Shown here one piece after another: positions 34,168 through 45,358 of a DNA stretch of 64,000 nucleotides. The DNA lies in contig NW_024589877.1 in NCBI RefSeq assembly GCF_018446385.1, positions 62,001-126,000 of the forward strand, in the 5' to 3' direction. The notes under the pieces are model-generated. The model had not been told where the DNA came from. It made no database searches and worked only from the letters and a program-made list of their open reading frames with translations. This stretch comes from Zingiber officinale. Its lineage: Eukaryota > Streptophyta > Magnoliopsida > Zingiberales > Zingiberaceae. Numbering within the stretch: the first letter of the stretch is position 1; every line of letters begins with the position of its first letter. The position numbers were made by a program, and so were the translations under genes.

Positions 34168-34929
34168 ATGATAGACCTGAAAGAGAGGCTGGGGAAGTGC
34201 CGAGCAAAGGTTTTGAGCAAGGACAAGCCCACCTCCAGAAGACTCCGCGTGATCTACGATGACCTGGATCTGACCGAGTCGAGCGGCGACGAGAAGGCAC
34301 AGATCGCCACCGTGGGCTGCCGCCGGAAGGCGGCGATCGAGATCCCGCTGCCAATCTGCCCTTCATTGTCTTCTCCGTTTGAGGAGACTGCTTGGGGGAA
34401 GAACTCCAGGAAAGCGGTTACACGTAGAGCCCCACGTAAGGCCAAGGACACGTCCCGCACCCCGGACGGTTGCGCTGTTAACCGCCGGCATAAGGGAGTG
34501 CGGCAGCGGCAGTGGGGGAAATGGGCGGCCGAGATACGCGACCCCATCCGCCGGGTGCGCGTCTGGCTCGGTACCTTCGACACTGCAGAGGACGCCGCCA
34601 GGGCATACGATGCAGCGGCTTGCTTTCTCCAGGCTGAGAAGAAGGCGCTGGCCGCTGTCACTGCTTCCGGCGACAGTAGCTTGCCAGCCTCTCCTTCGTC
34701 GGTCCTCGAGGTAGTCTCCGACCAAGCCCAGGATGTGGCTGCCGAGGCAAAGTCGGAGAACGGGAATTCAGTGGCTCGGCTGTTACACGAGTCATTGTGG
34801 ATGGAATTGGAGCCTTTCTTCACGACTGATAAATTAAATGATAGCATTTCTTATGACATTCCCGACATAGGCGACTTCGACGACGGTGAGCTCCCCAGCC
34901 TTGAAGCACTGACCAAGTTGAGCTTCTAG
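34168..34929 (+). CDS. AP2/ERF transcription factor, group VI (cytokinin response factor type)
   Basis: An intronless frame of 253 residues starting at ATG 34168; an in-frame stop lies at 34147-34149, so no earlier start exists. Residues about 24-42 hold the CRF-type motif ([19 protein letters not shown]), with an acidic TESSGDE core. The AP2/ERF DNA-binding domain is at about 108-158 ([19 protein letters not shown], then [20 protein letters not shown]). The residues that contact the GCC-box (R, W, E, R) are present. The domain end is unusual: the family's R-G-x-x-A...N-F end is replaced by [12 protein letters not shown]. The C-terminus is acidic, as in activators. It is expected to be nuclear and to act in cytokinin/stress responses (family knowledge). 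Confidence 0.9.
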   Translation: MIDLKERLGKCRAKVLSKDKPTSRRLRVIYDDLDLTESSGDEKAQIATVGCRRKAAIEIPLPICPSLSSPFEETAWGKNSRKAVTRRAPRKAKDTSRTPDGCAVNRRHKGVRQRQWGKWAAEIRDPIRRVRVWLGTFDTAEDAARAYDAAACFLQAEKKALAAVTASGDSSLPASPSSVLEVVSDQAQDVAAEAKSENGNSVARLLHESLWMELEPFFTTDKLNDSISYDIPDIGDFDDGELPSLEALTKLSF

Positions 34930-37440
34930 GTATGAATATATATATATATATATATGTTCGTCCTAAATTTTGTGGTTCTTTTTTAGTAAATATACTAAAT
35001 GTTACATATCAAAAACACTTATTGGGTTTTTCCCCGGCCTAATAATTGTTCGAGTGACGAATCTCTAATTTTTTGTTCAGAGATCTCTGCTTCATTTGAT
35101 TGGCAGTAATATCTTGTGTACGTTCGTATGAGAGGAACTCATCTCTATGCGCAATGGTTAAGATTCTTGCTACTTTGTTAAATTAAGAAAGCAAAAAACG
35201 AGCTTTAGGAGATGGCATCAAAATGCATTTTGATATTTCAAAGATTGATATAAGGGACATAGATAGAATCAGATTACATCAAAATGATTCTTCCAAATGA
35301 ACCATAAGTGTTTTGATTGACATAGATGATTGTCGAAACCATTACTATGTGGCTGCAGAGCACATTAATCTAGATTAAAGAACATACAATGTGATCAAAA
35401 ATACAATTTAGATAGCTACAGATTATTGAAAAGCACAAGTTGCAAACTTTGTCAAAGACACTTTCGATCAAACAATTGTATGAAAAGATACTGCGTGCTA
35501 TCATAGCTTGCGAAGAAAATTAATCAGACCTCAACAAATGCATTTTTAAAGAAGACACCATGAAAGCCTTCATATGCTAAAGAAAATCCACAGAGTTGGC
35601 CTCTGGAGTCCAAAATTAATCAGACTTCAACAAAGATCATCTTCGGATATCCATTCTTAAAAAAAATCATCAGGCTTATACAAATACCAGAATAAAAATG
35701 CCGAGAATTCAGTAATAAGCAATAATTTTGAAAGTTTGGTAGTAAATACAAAATAAAAAAATAGAGAAAGAAACTTGAGGAGAAAGTGAAGATAATAACA
35801 TTGATTGAAAATTAAATGGCAGCAATACCAAATCATACCACACCTTGATCATCTTTCTAATGTCAACGAGTTATGAAAACACAAAAAAAAAGCTCAGTGC
35901 AAATGCAGGAGATAGCTCATCATCAATCTATGTTCATCAATGGGCAAACTTATGGATCACATGCAGAATAAAAAGTAATCCAACAAAATTTAAAACAAGA
36001 GGAACAAAAAATGTAGATCATGCAAGAAAACAATAATGCATAGAATGAGGGAAACACATAGGTGCATCAGAGAGATTCCCTTAGACAATGTAATCATTCT
36101 CTGGAGTGCAGAATCCCTCTTTTTTTTATCATCACTTGAATGATTTTGTTTCACTACAATTATACAGTAAAAAAAATATCAGGCACATTGATATTAGGGA
36201 GTAAAGATCAGCCAAATGAATGAAAAAAAGTTCAATTTTCATGAATTTATAAGTTTCAAGTGCCCGTGCATAGTACTAGCATAGTGCTAAGTCAAATATA
36301 TATGTGCAAAATAATTACAAGATTCTAGAATCAGAAAATGTAACAATTGACATTACAAAACAAAGCACATAGCAGCTAACTGAATTTCAGGAAAATCAAA
36401 CCAATTAACATCATTAGAAGCAAGATATATTTAACAATAATTGTAATAGCAGTAATTGGATAAAAAGATCAACCTAAGGCTGGTCATTGCACAATCAAAT
36501 CAGCCTAATACCCTTATCACGCTAAAATCAACATTTCTTGTAGGCGTATCCTTAACCATCATCATCCATCAAAAACCCTCGTCCACAAGTAGAATATTAA
36601 GTGTTATGTTAGGTTATGTTCTATAACCACCATGTCTTAACCTAGGACTATGAATCTAACTACCTACTCTCATAAGTATATATCAACTCTCATGGCAATA
36701 AATAATTGCATTACTCTATTCATCCAAAAACAACCTAATTAGTCTACATCACTACATGCTGAACACTTAAATCAATATCATATTGAACCAACCACAAAAA
36801 TCATCATACATAATATTGTGTGCAGATAACGATATAGATAAACTAAACTATGATAAAAGATATAATATGTTACCACTACATAATTGCATAAACACACATC
36901 ATATGATCTTTCATATATGCAAATTATCAAAAATCAACAATACAAGGAACAAATAGGTATACGAATACAACTACAATAAAATACTCTAAGTAGATAGATC
37001 AACAAGCTTACTACCACTGAGACATCACAATAATATAACTCTCTATGATATCCTACTCCATTATATTAACAAGTCACCTCGAAGATACAACATTGTTCAA
37101 AACTCCAAATTAAAACAATGTAAACCTCAATCTGTGATTTCCTCTTCTAATGAAATGCAAACTAATAAAATCGTCATAATATCATCAATCCAATATGATG
37201 TCATCAGGATAGTATTTCCTCTTCTATATCCTCAACTGCCTCTACACATCTACACACCCAAACCCACTACCATTAGAGAGATTGACAACAACAAAACAAG
37301 AGGAAGAGCTTATCTCAATTAACTAACCGACGAGTGACTGCCACCTCTAATAATAGCTCTGAGTTTCAATCTTAGAACTAAAAATCAAGGTTAGCACCCC
37401 CAAAAAACGATATGATAAAACTTGAACTATCCAAGGGGAA
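34930..37440. other. Intergenic DNA, no gene seen
   Basis: AT-rich unique-looking DNA. A short (AT)n at 34938-34956 lies just after the ERF stop, in its probable 3' UTR. Short open frames lack family features. No primer sites or LTR ends were recognised. Confidence 0.5.
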
Positions 37441-37855
37441 CATATGACCTGTCACCATTGGACGCTTACGGCAAGGGCCAACGATCACAGTTGCTTGGCA
37501 GGGGTTGTTTCTCTCCTCCTTTTACATGACAATAGATATGGGAGGGCGACTATCTGCTTCGACTCCATGTACGGCAGGAATATGCGGCGGCAGCTGCACG
37601 ACGAACGGCTGCTCGAGCAGCGCAGAAGACGACCGAACAGGCAACGGTGCAAACAAGTCGTGTGTGCGTCCTGGGGCAAGGGGGAGATCGATTGGTACAG
37701 TGCACGTGCTCTCCGGAAAGTAGGGCGGGGGGAGCACGAGGGCCACAATGTGCGACTCCCGGCGTACGGGTGAGGGGAACATCCGGGCAACGTGGGCGGA
37801 GCACAGGACTACGCAGTGGCAGTGCTAGCGTACTAACCGGAGCGGCGCCGACGAA
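37440..37855. other. GC-rich block of unknown origin beside the chromovirus LTR
   Basis: About 415 bp with gene-like GC content between AT-rich flanks. On the minus strand one frame (37782-37522) is open with Pro-rich sequence (for example PLAPGRTHDLFAPLPVRSS), but two other frames are also open. I do not recognise a family. It occupies the place where the U5 end of the adjacent LTR should be. Confidence 0.3.
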
Positions 37856-39973
37856 GAATAAACAGCATATATAACAGGTATGTGATAACAGAACTGCATA
37901 AGTAAGCATAAACAGCATAAGCAGGTATATCAAAAAGTAGCGTATGCACGGATGGTCACTCCCGCCCACCCCTCAAGTCCATGACCCCAGTATGGACGAG
38001 AGGCCGGGACAATGACAGACTGTACACCACTCCAGCTACCACTACTCTCGAGTGGCCGAGGAGACAGTTGCATAGTAGCTGAATAGCTACGTCTGCGACG
38101 GGGGTCCCTGCTGCCCGCGACTCCAGCAGACACTACCCATGAGTGTGCGAGTGGGGGGCATGATAGGACATGCGGCACGCTCCATGATACCACTACCCAT
38201 GAGTGGTCGAGCGTGCGGCCCAGGCCAACGACCGTCTCAACCACAAGGGAGCCAAAGTCGTCGGCTATGCATGCAATGACATGATGCGAATAATGCAACA
38301 GTCATCATATATATATATAACAGGAATCAGGTATGCTACATGGATCCGCATGCTCAATACTAAGCATAAATAAACAGTAATCAAATAGGTAAACATGACA
38401 TCTAGTATCTGCTAGTTATCAAGAATAACAACGGGAGACTGTATAGATAAGAAAGTGAGCATCTCGAAGATTGAGTGGATAAAGTATCAAGCACAAGAAA
38501 TAAAATGAGTGGAGTCAAGATAACCTCTACTTTATCTGGCCTACTCATGCACCAAGAACAATAACTAAAGAAACAAGTAAAAAGTACCCGCCTCTAAGTG
38601 TAGGCTGAATCCAACGCCAATCTCGTCACGACGCTCGTCCTGATCAATGTCCTGCATCAACGTATCGATTTTAACCATATACGTATAGAACCAAATAGTT
38701 AAGCCAATACTCAAAACAGGCATGCTAATCTGGGTTCCTTCCTTATCTAATTAAACCCTACACTGATCTACTCCAAAACAATTCCCAAACCCTAATTTGA
38801 GCCCTCAGCTCCCCCAATTCCTAGCAAATCACTACTACCATAACAATTACCTCTTCATAAATGTGTTCCATATAAACTGATACAATCCAAAATTATCACA
38901 TTCTTTAGCAAAAACCCTACAGCTATCAATTATCTAAGCATCAATCAAACAAACATCTCAATTATTTCCACACTTCCAATTTCTAACGGAATAACATACC
39001 TTACCTAAACTCCCCACTGTTGACTCACTGTCGAGAGATGAAATCACCGGCACTAGCTCACCGGTACCGCCCGCTGTCGCAGATCCACATATCAGAGCTC
39101 CTACAGGGCTACAAACCATTGCAATCACACAATTCAGCCCACATCCTACTTGAATTCAACACCTAGGTCTGCAGATTTAACATCTAAAGTGATAGAGACC
39201 TTACCCAATGAGTCCCGGATGAAGAACAGCAGCTGGAAGTTGTGGCCGAGCCTATCCCAGCAAACCAATGCCAGAACCGAACCTCAGTCAATCCAACCTC
39301 TCATTCCGGCATCCCCAAACACAGGTTCCAACTAAAGAATCCCAAACAAACACCATACCCTAACTTACCTCACTGCCAGGAGCCACCACAAGCGGCGGAA
39401 GGGAAACCCGACGGGATCGGCTTGGCTCTAAGGCTCGGGAAAATGAGGCAGCTGCCGGGAGTACAAGTCCTCGCCACTATCAAGCTCTGGCACAAGCGAT
39501 GCCACCCTCGGTGTCACCGGAGCTCAAATCCGCTCCTCCCGGCCGGAGATTCCTCACGCGAAGCAGTAATCTGAGGAGAAGAGCCTCCGGTGACGCTGTA
39601 GACCAGGGGTAGCGGACTGGGGGCTTGGGCGATCGGCGGCTATGCGTCGCCGTGAGCTCGAGTGTGGAGGCGCCGTCGCGAGGCTGGTTTGGCGGAAATC
39701 GGGCGGAAGGGGCGAACAGGAGGAGGAGACGGCGTTTTTAGGGCTTTAAGCACTGTAGCTTCTATATAAATAGTAGGGTTTAATTTCTCCACTTAGCATA
39801 AATTCCCCTTTAAACCCCTTTCAAATGGTACCTTCCATTACCTCACAATTTCATCCCTTCAAACTCTACCATACCATCCCCAAATAAATTCAGAAAAATA
39901 TTTAAAAATTGTCATAAATTATTATAGGTTTTTCCCCTATTATTCTTTGTTATTTATTTTACCGTATCTCACA
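37855..39973 (-). mobile_element. 3' LTR (truncated at its 3' end) of a chromovirus-type Gypsy element
   Basis: 37870-38595 matches the LTR at 42785-43600, including GCGTATG(C/T)ACGGATGGTCAC and two CACTACCCATGAGTG words. On the minus strand a TATA word (TATTTATATAGAAGC) lies near 39765. The element-internal border is at about 39973, next to a polypurine tract. The other end does not reach the expected TGTCACACCC terminus. Confidence 0.65.
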
Positions 39974-39995
39974 TGCTCCCCCTCTAATAAAAATT
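39974..39995 (-). other. Polypurine tract of the chromovirus
   Basis: On the minus strand: TTATTAGAGGGGGAGCA, preceded by GGGACCAAATTT. The pairing of a GGACCAAATTT word with a G-rich tract is typical of the pol end of Tekay/Del-like elements, so the last pol codons may overlap it. Confidence 0.7.
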
Positions 39996-40209
39996 TGGTC
40001 CCTAAATTTACAACCTAAATGCGTTAAATACGAATGACGTGTTTCCCGACCATCCATTCAAGGCCCAAGGAAATGTCAAGTCTCATCACTTCCAACACTT
40101 ATAGATCCACCACCAGTGTCTAACCATCGAAATGCACATAACATCCTCTGACTTTTTGACGTACAACAAGTACCTCTCCATATGGTAAAGATACTGCTAT
40201 GTCTCGTGT

Positions 40210-41832
40210 CTAGCGTGTGAGTAACACCCCCCGAAAAGATACTTGAGAGATGAACAAATGTGATCCACTAGTATCTATTAATAATCCTATAATAAACGTA
40301 TAAAGTAAAATAATACCTCGGAAGACCAATCCCTCGACTCCCTGTGCCTCCTCTTGTGTGACAGCATAAACGCGACCCTCCTCTGAGCTCAGCTGTGGCA
40401 TGCCTGGGGTGGTTTGTGCTGAAATCGAAGGTGTGGTAACCCGCTGCTGATACTGAGACTGAGGCTGCTGTTGGTATGCTGAGTAAGACTGAGGTGGATG
40501 AAAATCCTGCTGTACTGGAAATGCCTGATTAGAAGATACTGCGGCAGAATACTGTATAGTCGCTTGTTCCTGACCCTGCACATGATATATCTGTCCCTGA
40601 GAAAGCTGGGGTCTCTGCTGACGAGGAGCACTTTGATTCGTTTGAGATCCTCTCTGCTGCCATGGCTGGGTGGGTCGATCTCCCTGAAAGGTAACTTTAG
40701 TAGTCTCTAACTGAGCCTTCAGGGTACATTCCCGACTCTCATGGTCCGGAAGCTTACAATAGAAGCATATCGAGTGATCCAACGGACAATCAGGCTTGAG
40801 GTGACTTTTCGAGCCGTACTGGAAACACCTGGTTTCACTATTATCATTCTTCCGATTTCTCTTAGGGGAACTAGTAGACTCGTCCGTGGTGCGCCCTGAT
40901 TTCTGTGGCTGAGAAGATCCTTCGGAAGTAACTTGCAAGTCTTGACCCTTATTCCCTCTCTTCTGCGACAGCTGCTTGTCCTTACTTTTCTCCTGATTTA
41001 CCTGATGCTGAGTCATCTCGATATACAGCGCACGATCCAAAACTTCTCGGTAGGAACTACCTGGAAATCCTGACATCCGGATCCGAATGTATGCTGCAAG
41101 ACCCTGAGTGAACTGGTGCATACGATCATAATCTTGTGCCACTAAGTGAGGACAAAATTCTGCCAACCTACAGAATTCAGCATTGTACTTCATCACTGAC
41201 CGGTCGCCCTGCTTGAGACTCAGAAATTCCTGGTGTCGAGCTAGACAGAAGGTCGCTGGGAAATATTGCCGCTCAAACGCATCTCGGAACATCGTCCATG
41301 TGATGCGCTGCTCTCCAAAGATTGTCTTCTGCATGTCCCACCATGTGACTGCCTGATCCCAGAGATGATACGCTGTCAGTTCCACTTTCTCCTCGTCCGT
41401 GCAACTCAGGTACCCAAAGGTGCTCTCTAAATTCTTCAACCAGCTTCGAGCAGCCCAAGGATCTGCTCCGCCCAAATATAAGGTAAATCTGTCCTTGACG
41501 GACCTCGCCAGCAACGGTATCCGAGCTCTGTCCCTCATCCAATCAGTAGTAGCAGGAGTAGAAAATGCTGATGGTATCCCGGAGGAAATCCCTTGAGGCT
41601 GAAATTCCCGATTTCTACCAGATGGTATGACTGAAGGGATCTCCTGAGGCTGACGTCCCTGATCTCTAGGAGTCTGATGGGTTTGTCCCCGACTAACCGT
41701 CTCAACATCAGTTGGATCCCTAGAAGAATCCGCCTCCTGAGTCACTGGTTCTGGTTCCTCGGCCTCAATGGGTTGTTTTCGTGGTCGTCCCGGACCACGA
41801 CGAGAACCGGCTACCGATCGACCACGTCTCAT
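40210..41832 (-). CDS. Chromovirus gag with truncated protease
   Basis: 540 codons from ATG 41832 (MRRGRSVAGSRRGPGRPRK). The N-terminus is basic, with an AT-hook-like GRPRK word. The Retrotrans_gag domain spans about residues 120-270 (AARSWLKNLESTF, TWWDM, FRDAFERQYFP, EFLSLKQGDRSV). A zinc knuckle region follows (about 335-370) in which the first knuckle has CFQYGSKSHLKPDC and the second CFYCKLPDHESREC. The frame ends shortly after a protease-like LLIDTSGSHLFIS, where the family has DTGASHSFIS; that change would break the active site. RT, RNase H, integrase and chromodomain are absent. Confidence 0.85.
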   Translation of the reverse strand: MRRGRSVAGSRRGPGRPRKQPIEAEEPEPVTQEADSSRDPTDVETVSRGQTHQTPRDQGRQPQEIPSVIPSGRNREFQPQGISSGIPSAFSTPATTDWMRDRARIPLLARSVKDRFTLYLGGADPWAARSWLKNLESTFGYLSCTDEEKVELTAYHLWDQAVTWWDMQKTIFGEQRITWTMFRDAFERQYFPATFCLARHQEFLSLKQGDRSVMKYNAEFCRLAEFCPHLVAQDYDRMHQFTQGLAAYIRIRMSGFPGSSYREVLDRALYIEMTQHQVNQEKSKDKQLSQKRGNKGQDLQVTSEGSSQPQKSGRTTDESTSSPKRNRKNDNSETRCFQYGSKSHLKPDCPLDHSICFYCKLPDHESRECTLKAQLETTKVTFQGDRPTQPWQQRGSQTNQSAPRQQRPQLSQGQIYHVQGQEQATIQYSAAVSSNQAFPVQQDFHPPQSYSAYQQQPQSQYQQRVTTPSISAQTTPGMPQLSSEEGRVYAVTQEEAQGVEGLVFRGIILLYTFIIGLLIDTSGSHLFISQVSFRGVLLTR

Positions 41833-42006
41833 ACCTGGTGTAATCCACTAATAAGTACTACAAACAATATAAGTTCGTACTTATAAAACTTACAGCCTAT
41901 AACTTGGAGGTGTTCCTCCGCCGCCTGGTCCCAAATCCCAAAAAGTCACTTCGAGGAATAAAATCACGGAAAATCCAAAATGTACGAATCTGGCATCGTA
42001 AACCTC

Positions 42007-42018
42007 GCTCTGATACCA
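42007..42018 (-). other. Primer-binding site of the chromovirus (tRNA-Met)
   Basis: On the minus strand TGGTATCAGAGC, preceded by the LTR end GGGTGTGACA and a short AATTTAT spacer. This is the usual position and primer for Tekay/Del-like elements. Confidence 0.9.
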
Positions 42019-42024
42019 ATAAAT

Positions 42025-43800
42025 TGTCACACCCCCAGAGGAGTCCTTATCGAAAAATTTCGGCAGCATCTCCCCTGTACGGGTGACAATCTGAGGCATA
42101 CATACATACAAAATACATCAGCCACATACGGCTGGAATATATTTACACAATCACGCAGTTATATAATCAGCCCACTCGGTTGTAACAGAAATAAACACAA
42201 CCACGCAGTTATATAATCAGCCCACTCGGCTGTACTAAAATCAACACAGCGGAAATCACAAATAACGATCACAAAACATAAATCAACTAACTGCGAGCGG
42301 GCTCGGCTTGACACAATAATATCAAACCAAATACAAGAGAACACAAATACATAAACAAGTACAAAACCCAAAATACAAATAGCGTAAGAAATATCAAAAT
42401 CGTAAGGTCGTCCTCGAATGTGACGTGGGACTGGCGGACAGGCTCTCCAGGCGACTCCATAAATCCTTTACCTGCTACCTGGCGAAATTATCAATATACG
42501 GGGTGGTGAATATAAAGACTCAGCGGGTAATAGACAGATAGTGCATGAGTATAGTAAAGAACTAGAGATACAAAGATATACAGTCTCGTATGGAAATAGC
42601 AGATACTACAGTGATATCATAATAAGTGTTCATACCTGAAACCATATCCTAGGCTAGTAATGGAATGTAGGGTGTAGCAAATGCCTACTACAGTACTGCT
42701 CATATCTACATGGTAACATGTGAGGTATATACATAATTACCATAGGTAAACCAGTGTCTAAACATATATCACGGGTATATATCTCAACCTATGTCAGCAT
42801 AACAACATAAATAAACAACAGCAGCATAGATAAGCAACAACAGCATAAGTAAGCAACCAGCAGATATAATAACAACAGCGTATGTACGGATGGTCACCCC
42901 GCCCACCTCTCTGCACCATGACCCCTGTATGGTCGAGAGGCCGGATCGATGACAACTGTACCACCCAAAGGCCGCCACTACTCTCGAGTGACCAGATGGA
43001 CAGGTGCATAATAGCTAAATAGCTACGTCTACGACGGGGGTCCCTGCTGCCCACGACTCCAGCAATCACTACCCATGAGTGTGCGAGTGGGGCACGACAG
43101 GACAAGCGGCACGCTCCAGCTATCACTACCCATGAGTGCCCGAGCGTGCGGCCCAAGCCGTTGACCGTCTCAACCACAAGGGAGCCAAGGTCGCCGGCAA
43201 TGCATGCAATGACATGATGCGAACAATGCAACAATCATCATATATATATAAACAGAAACCGGTATGCTACATGAAGCCAACATGCTCAGTAAGGTGTGTA
43301 AATAAACAACAAACTAAAACATGTAAACATGGTATCAGGTGCTCATATATCCAATACCTAATATCTAATGTCTGGTATCTGGTATCTGATACCTAGTAAT
43401 ATAGTATCTGCTAAATATCATCGATAGCAACGAGAGACTGTATAGATACAGAAACGAGTAGCTCAAAGATTGAGTGGAAGTATCAAATGCAGGAAAAATA
43501 AGAGTGGAGTCAAGATAGATACAGCAACTATCTGAACATAAAGCTCATGCATTATGATCAAAATACTAAAGAGATAAAGCAAGAAGTACCCGCCTTTATC
43601 TGCCGATAGTGATAAATAATGCCACGTCGAGATGTGTCTCCGACTAGTGACTCTGGCGAGGCGACGAAGGGCAGGCAGTCGGCAAAATCCGGCTTCACGA
43701 GAGAGAGCAGGAGGCGGCGGCCAAACGAAAAAAGAAGAACGGAGGCAGCTTTAAAAATCCAAAACCCTAACTCAATTGAGCTCAGTCGACCGAGTCTATC
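42025..43800 (-). mobile_element. 5' LTR of the chromovirus, right end eroded
   Basis: Begins TGTCACACCC at 42025. The region 42785-43600 matches the 3' LTR. After GTACCCGCCT at 43598 the two LTRs no longer align well, and the expected end (plus strand CCGTATCTCACA) is not found. The right limit is approximate. A duplicated ~75-bp word (CACGCAGTTATATAATCAGC) occurs at 42152 and 42203. Confidence 0.7.
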
Positions 43801-43911
43801 TAGTTCAGTCTAACTCGGTTCAAAATTGGTTCGGGCATACAATTGAGCATTCAGTTAATTCGGTCAATAAATTAACCGAATTAATCGAAAACCGATTTAG
43901 TATTAGCTAAT

Positions 43912-45080
43912 CGAATCAAATCAAAATTTTACTAAAACTGAATTAACTGAATTAGTTATTTCAATTAACACCGAATTAACTAAATTTATTTAAAATAACA
44001 ATAAAAAAAATTATATAAAATTAATATCAAATTAACCGAATTAATCGAATGCTCACCCCTATATACAATCACCAATTTAAGCTCAACTTAATTGAAATAA
44101 ATAATTTCATTTCGTAAATGTTAATCTTGAAAGATGTACAATTTTCAAAAGTGTGTTCTATTAACAATTTTCTATTCTTAATAGTTAACAATAAAATCCT
44201 TAAAATATATTTATTGGATGTATTAATTCAATCTGAATCAAGATGAAATTAAATTTAAAATTTTATTTTATTTTAAATTTGATTTGATTTGATTTACCTT
44301 CTAAAAAATTTATATCAATTAAATTTATTTGTCAAAAAATTAAAAAGGACTCCTATTAAAAAAAAGAGAGTCCTATTTATAAAAATAAAAGAGCATTTTA
44401 TCATTTTTTATTTTAATTCTACAACAATAATTTTGATCGACATAAATATAAAATTTTGACTAAAATTATTAGAATATAAAAAAAACTTTTAAAAACTAGC
44501 TATTCGAATCAAGTTAAAATTTTACTAAAATTAAATTAACCGAATTAGTTATTTCAATTAACACCGAATTAACTAAATTTGTTTAAAATAACAATAAAAA
44601 AATTTATATAAAATTAATATCAAATTAACCGAATGCTCACCCCTACATATAATCATCAATTTAAGCTCAACTTAATTGAAATAAATAATTTCATTTCGTA
44701 AATGTTAATCTTGAAAGGTGTACCATTTTCGAAAGTGTGTTCTATTAACAATTTTCTATTCTTAATAGTTAACAATAAAATCCTTAAAATATATTTATTG
44801 GATGTATTAATTCAATCTGAATCAAGATGAAATTAAATTTAAAATTTTATTTTATTTTATTTTAAATTTGATTTGATTTACCTTCTAAAAAATTTATATC
44901 AATTAAATTTATTTGTAAAAAAATTAAAAAGGACTCCTATTCAAAAAAAGAGTCCTATTTATAAAAATAAAAGAGCATTTTATCATTTTTTATTTTAATT
45001 ATACAACAATAATTTTGATCGACATAAATATAAAATGTTGACTAAAATTATTAGAATATAAAAAAAAACTTTTAAACAAA
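43912..45080. repeat. Two-copy tandem duplication (~590 bp) upstream of the Sec14-like gene
   Basis: Copy 1 at about 43912-44497 and copy 2 at about 44503-45080, offset 584-593 bp. They share long words such as AACACCGAATTAAC, GAATGCTCACCCCTA and AAAATATATTTATTGGATG. AT-rich and non-coding; differences are scattered substitutions and small indels. Confidence 0.93.
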
Positions 45081-45358
45081 CTGTTATAATTATTTTTGAA
45101 TAAAAAACTATTTTAAATTGTAATTATTATAATTTCAATTTATTTTTTTAATAACATTTAATTTATTTTAACTAAGTTGAATTAATTTTAAACAATTTTA
45201 TAGCTATATGTTTTCTTATCTAATATTAATTTTAAAAAGAGCTTTTTTATTTAAATTTTCCATTATTTTATGTAAGTCTGTTTTGTTGACCGAATCTTTT
45301 TATTGGAAGTCGAAAAAAAGCGTAAGAAAATCAGAAAAGCCAAGTAGGAGTCGAGGGA

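Noticed and set aside
33971..34168. 65-codon frame before the ERF gene
   Set aside because: It spans the TATA box and 5' UTR, and has no family features. An upstream ORF role cannot be excluded, but the TATA lies inside it.
42025..42300. Second short tandem repeat as a separate element
   Set aside because: The duplicated CACGCAGTTATATAATCAGC word lies within the LTR and is a small internal duplication.
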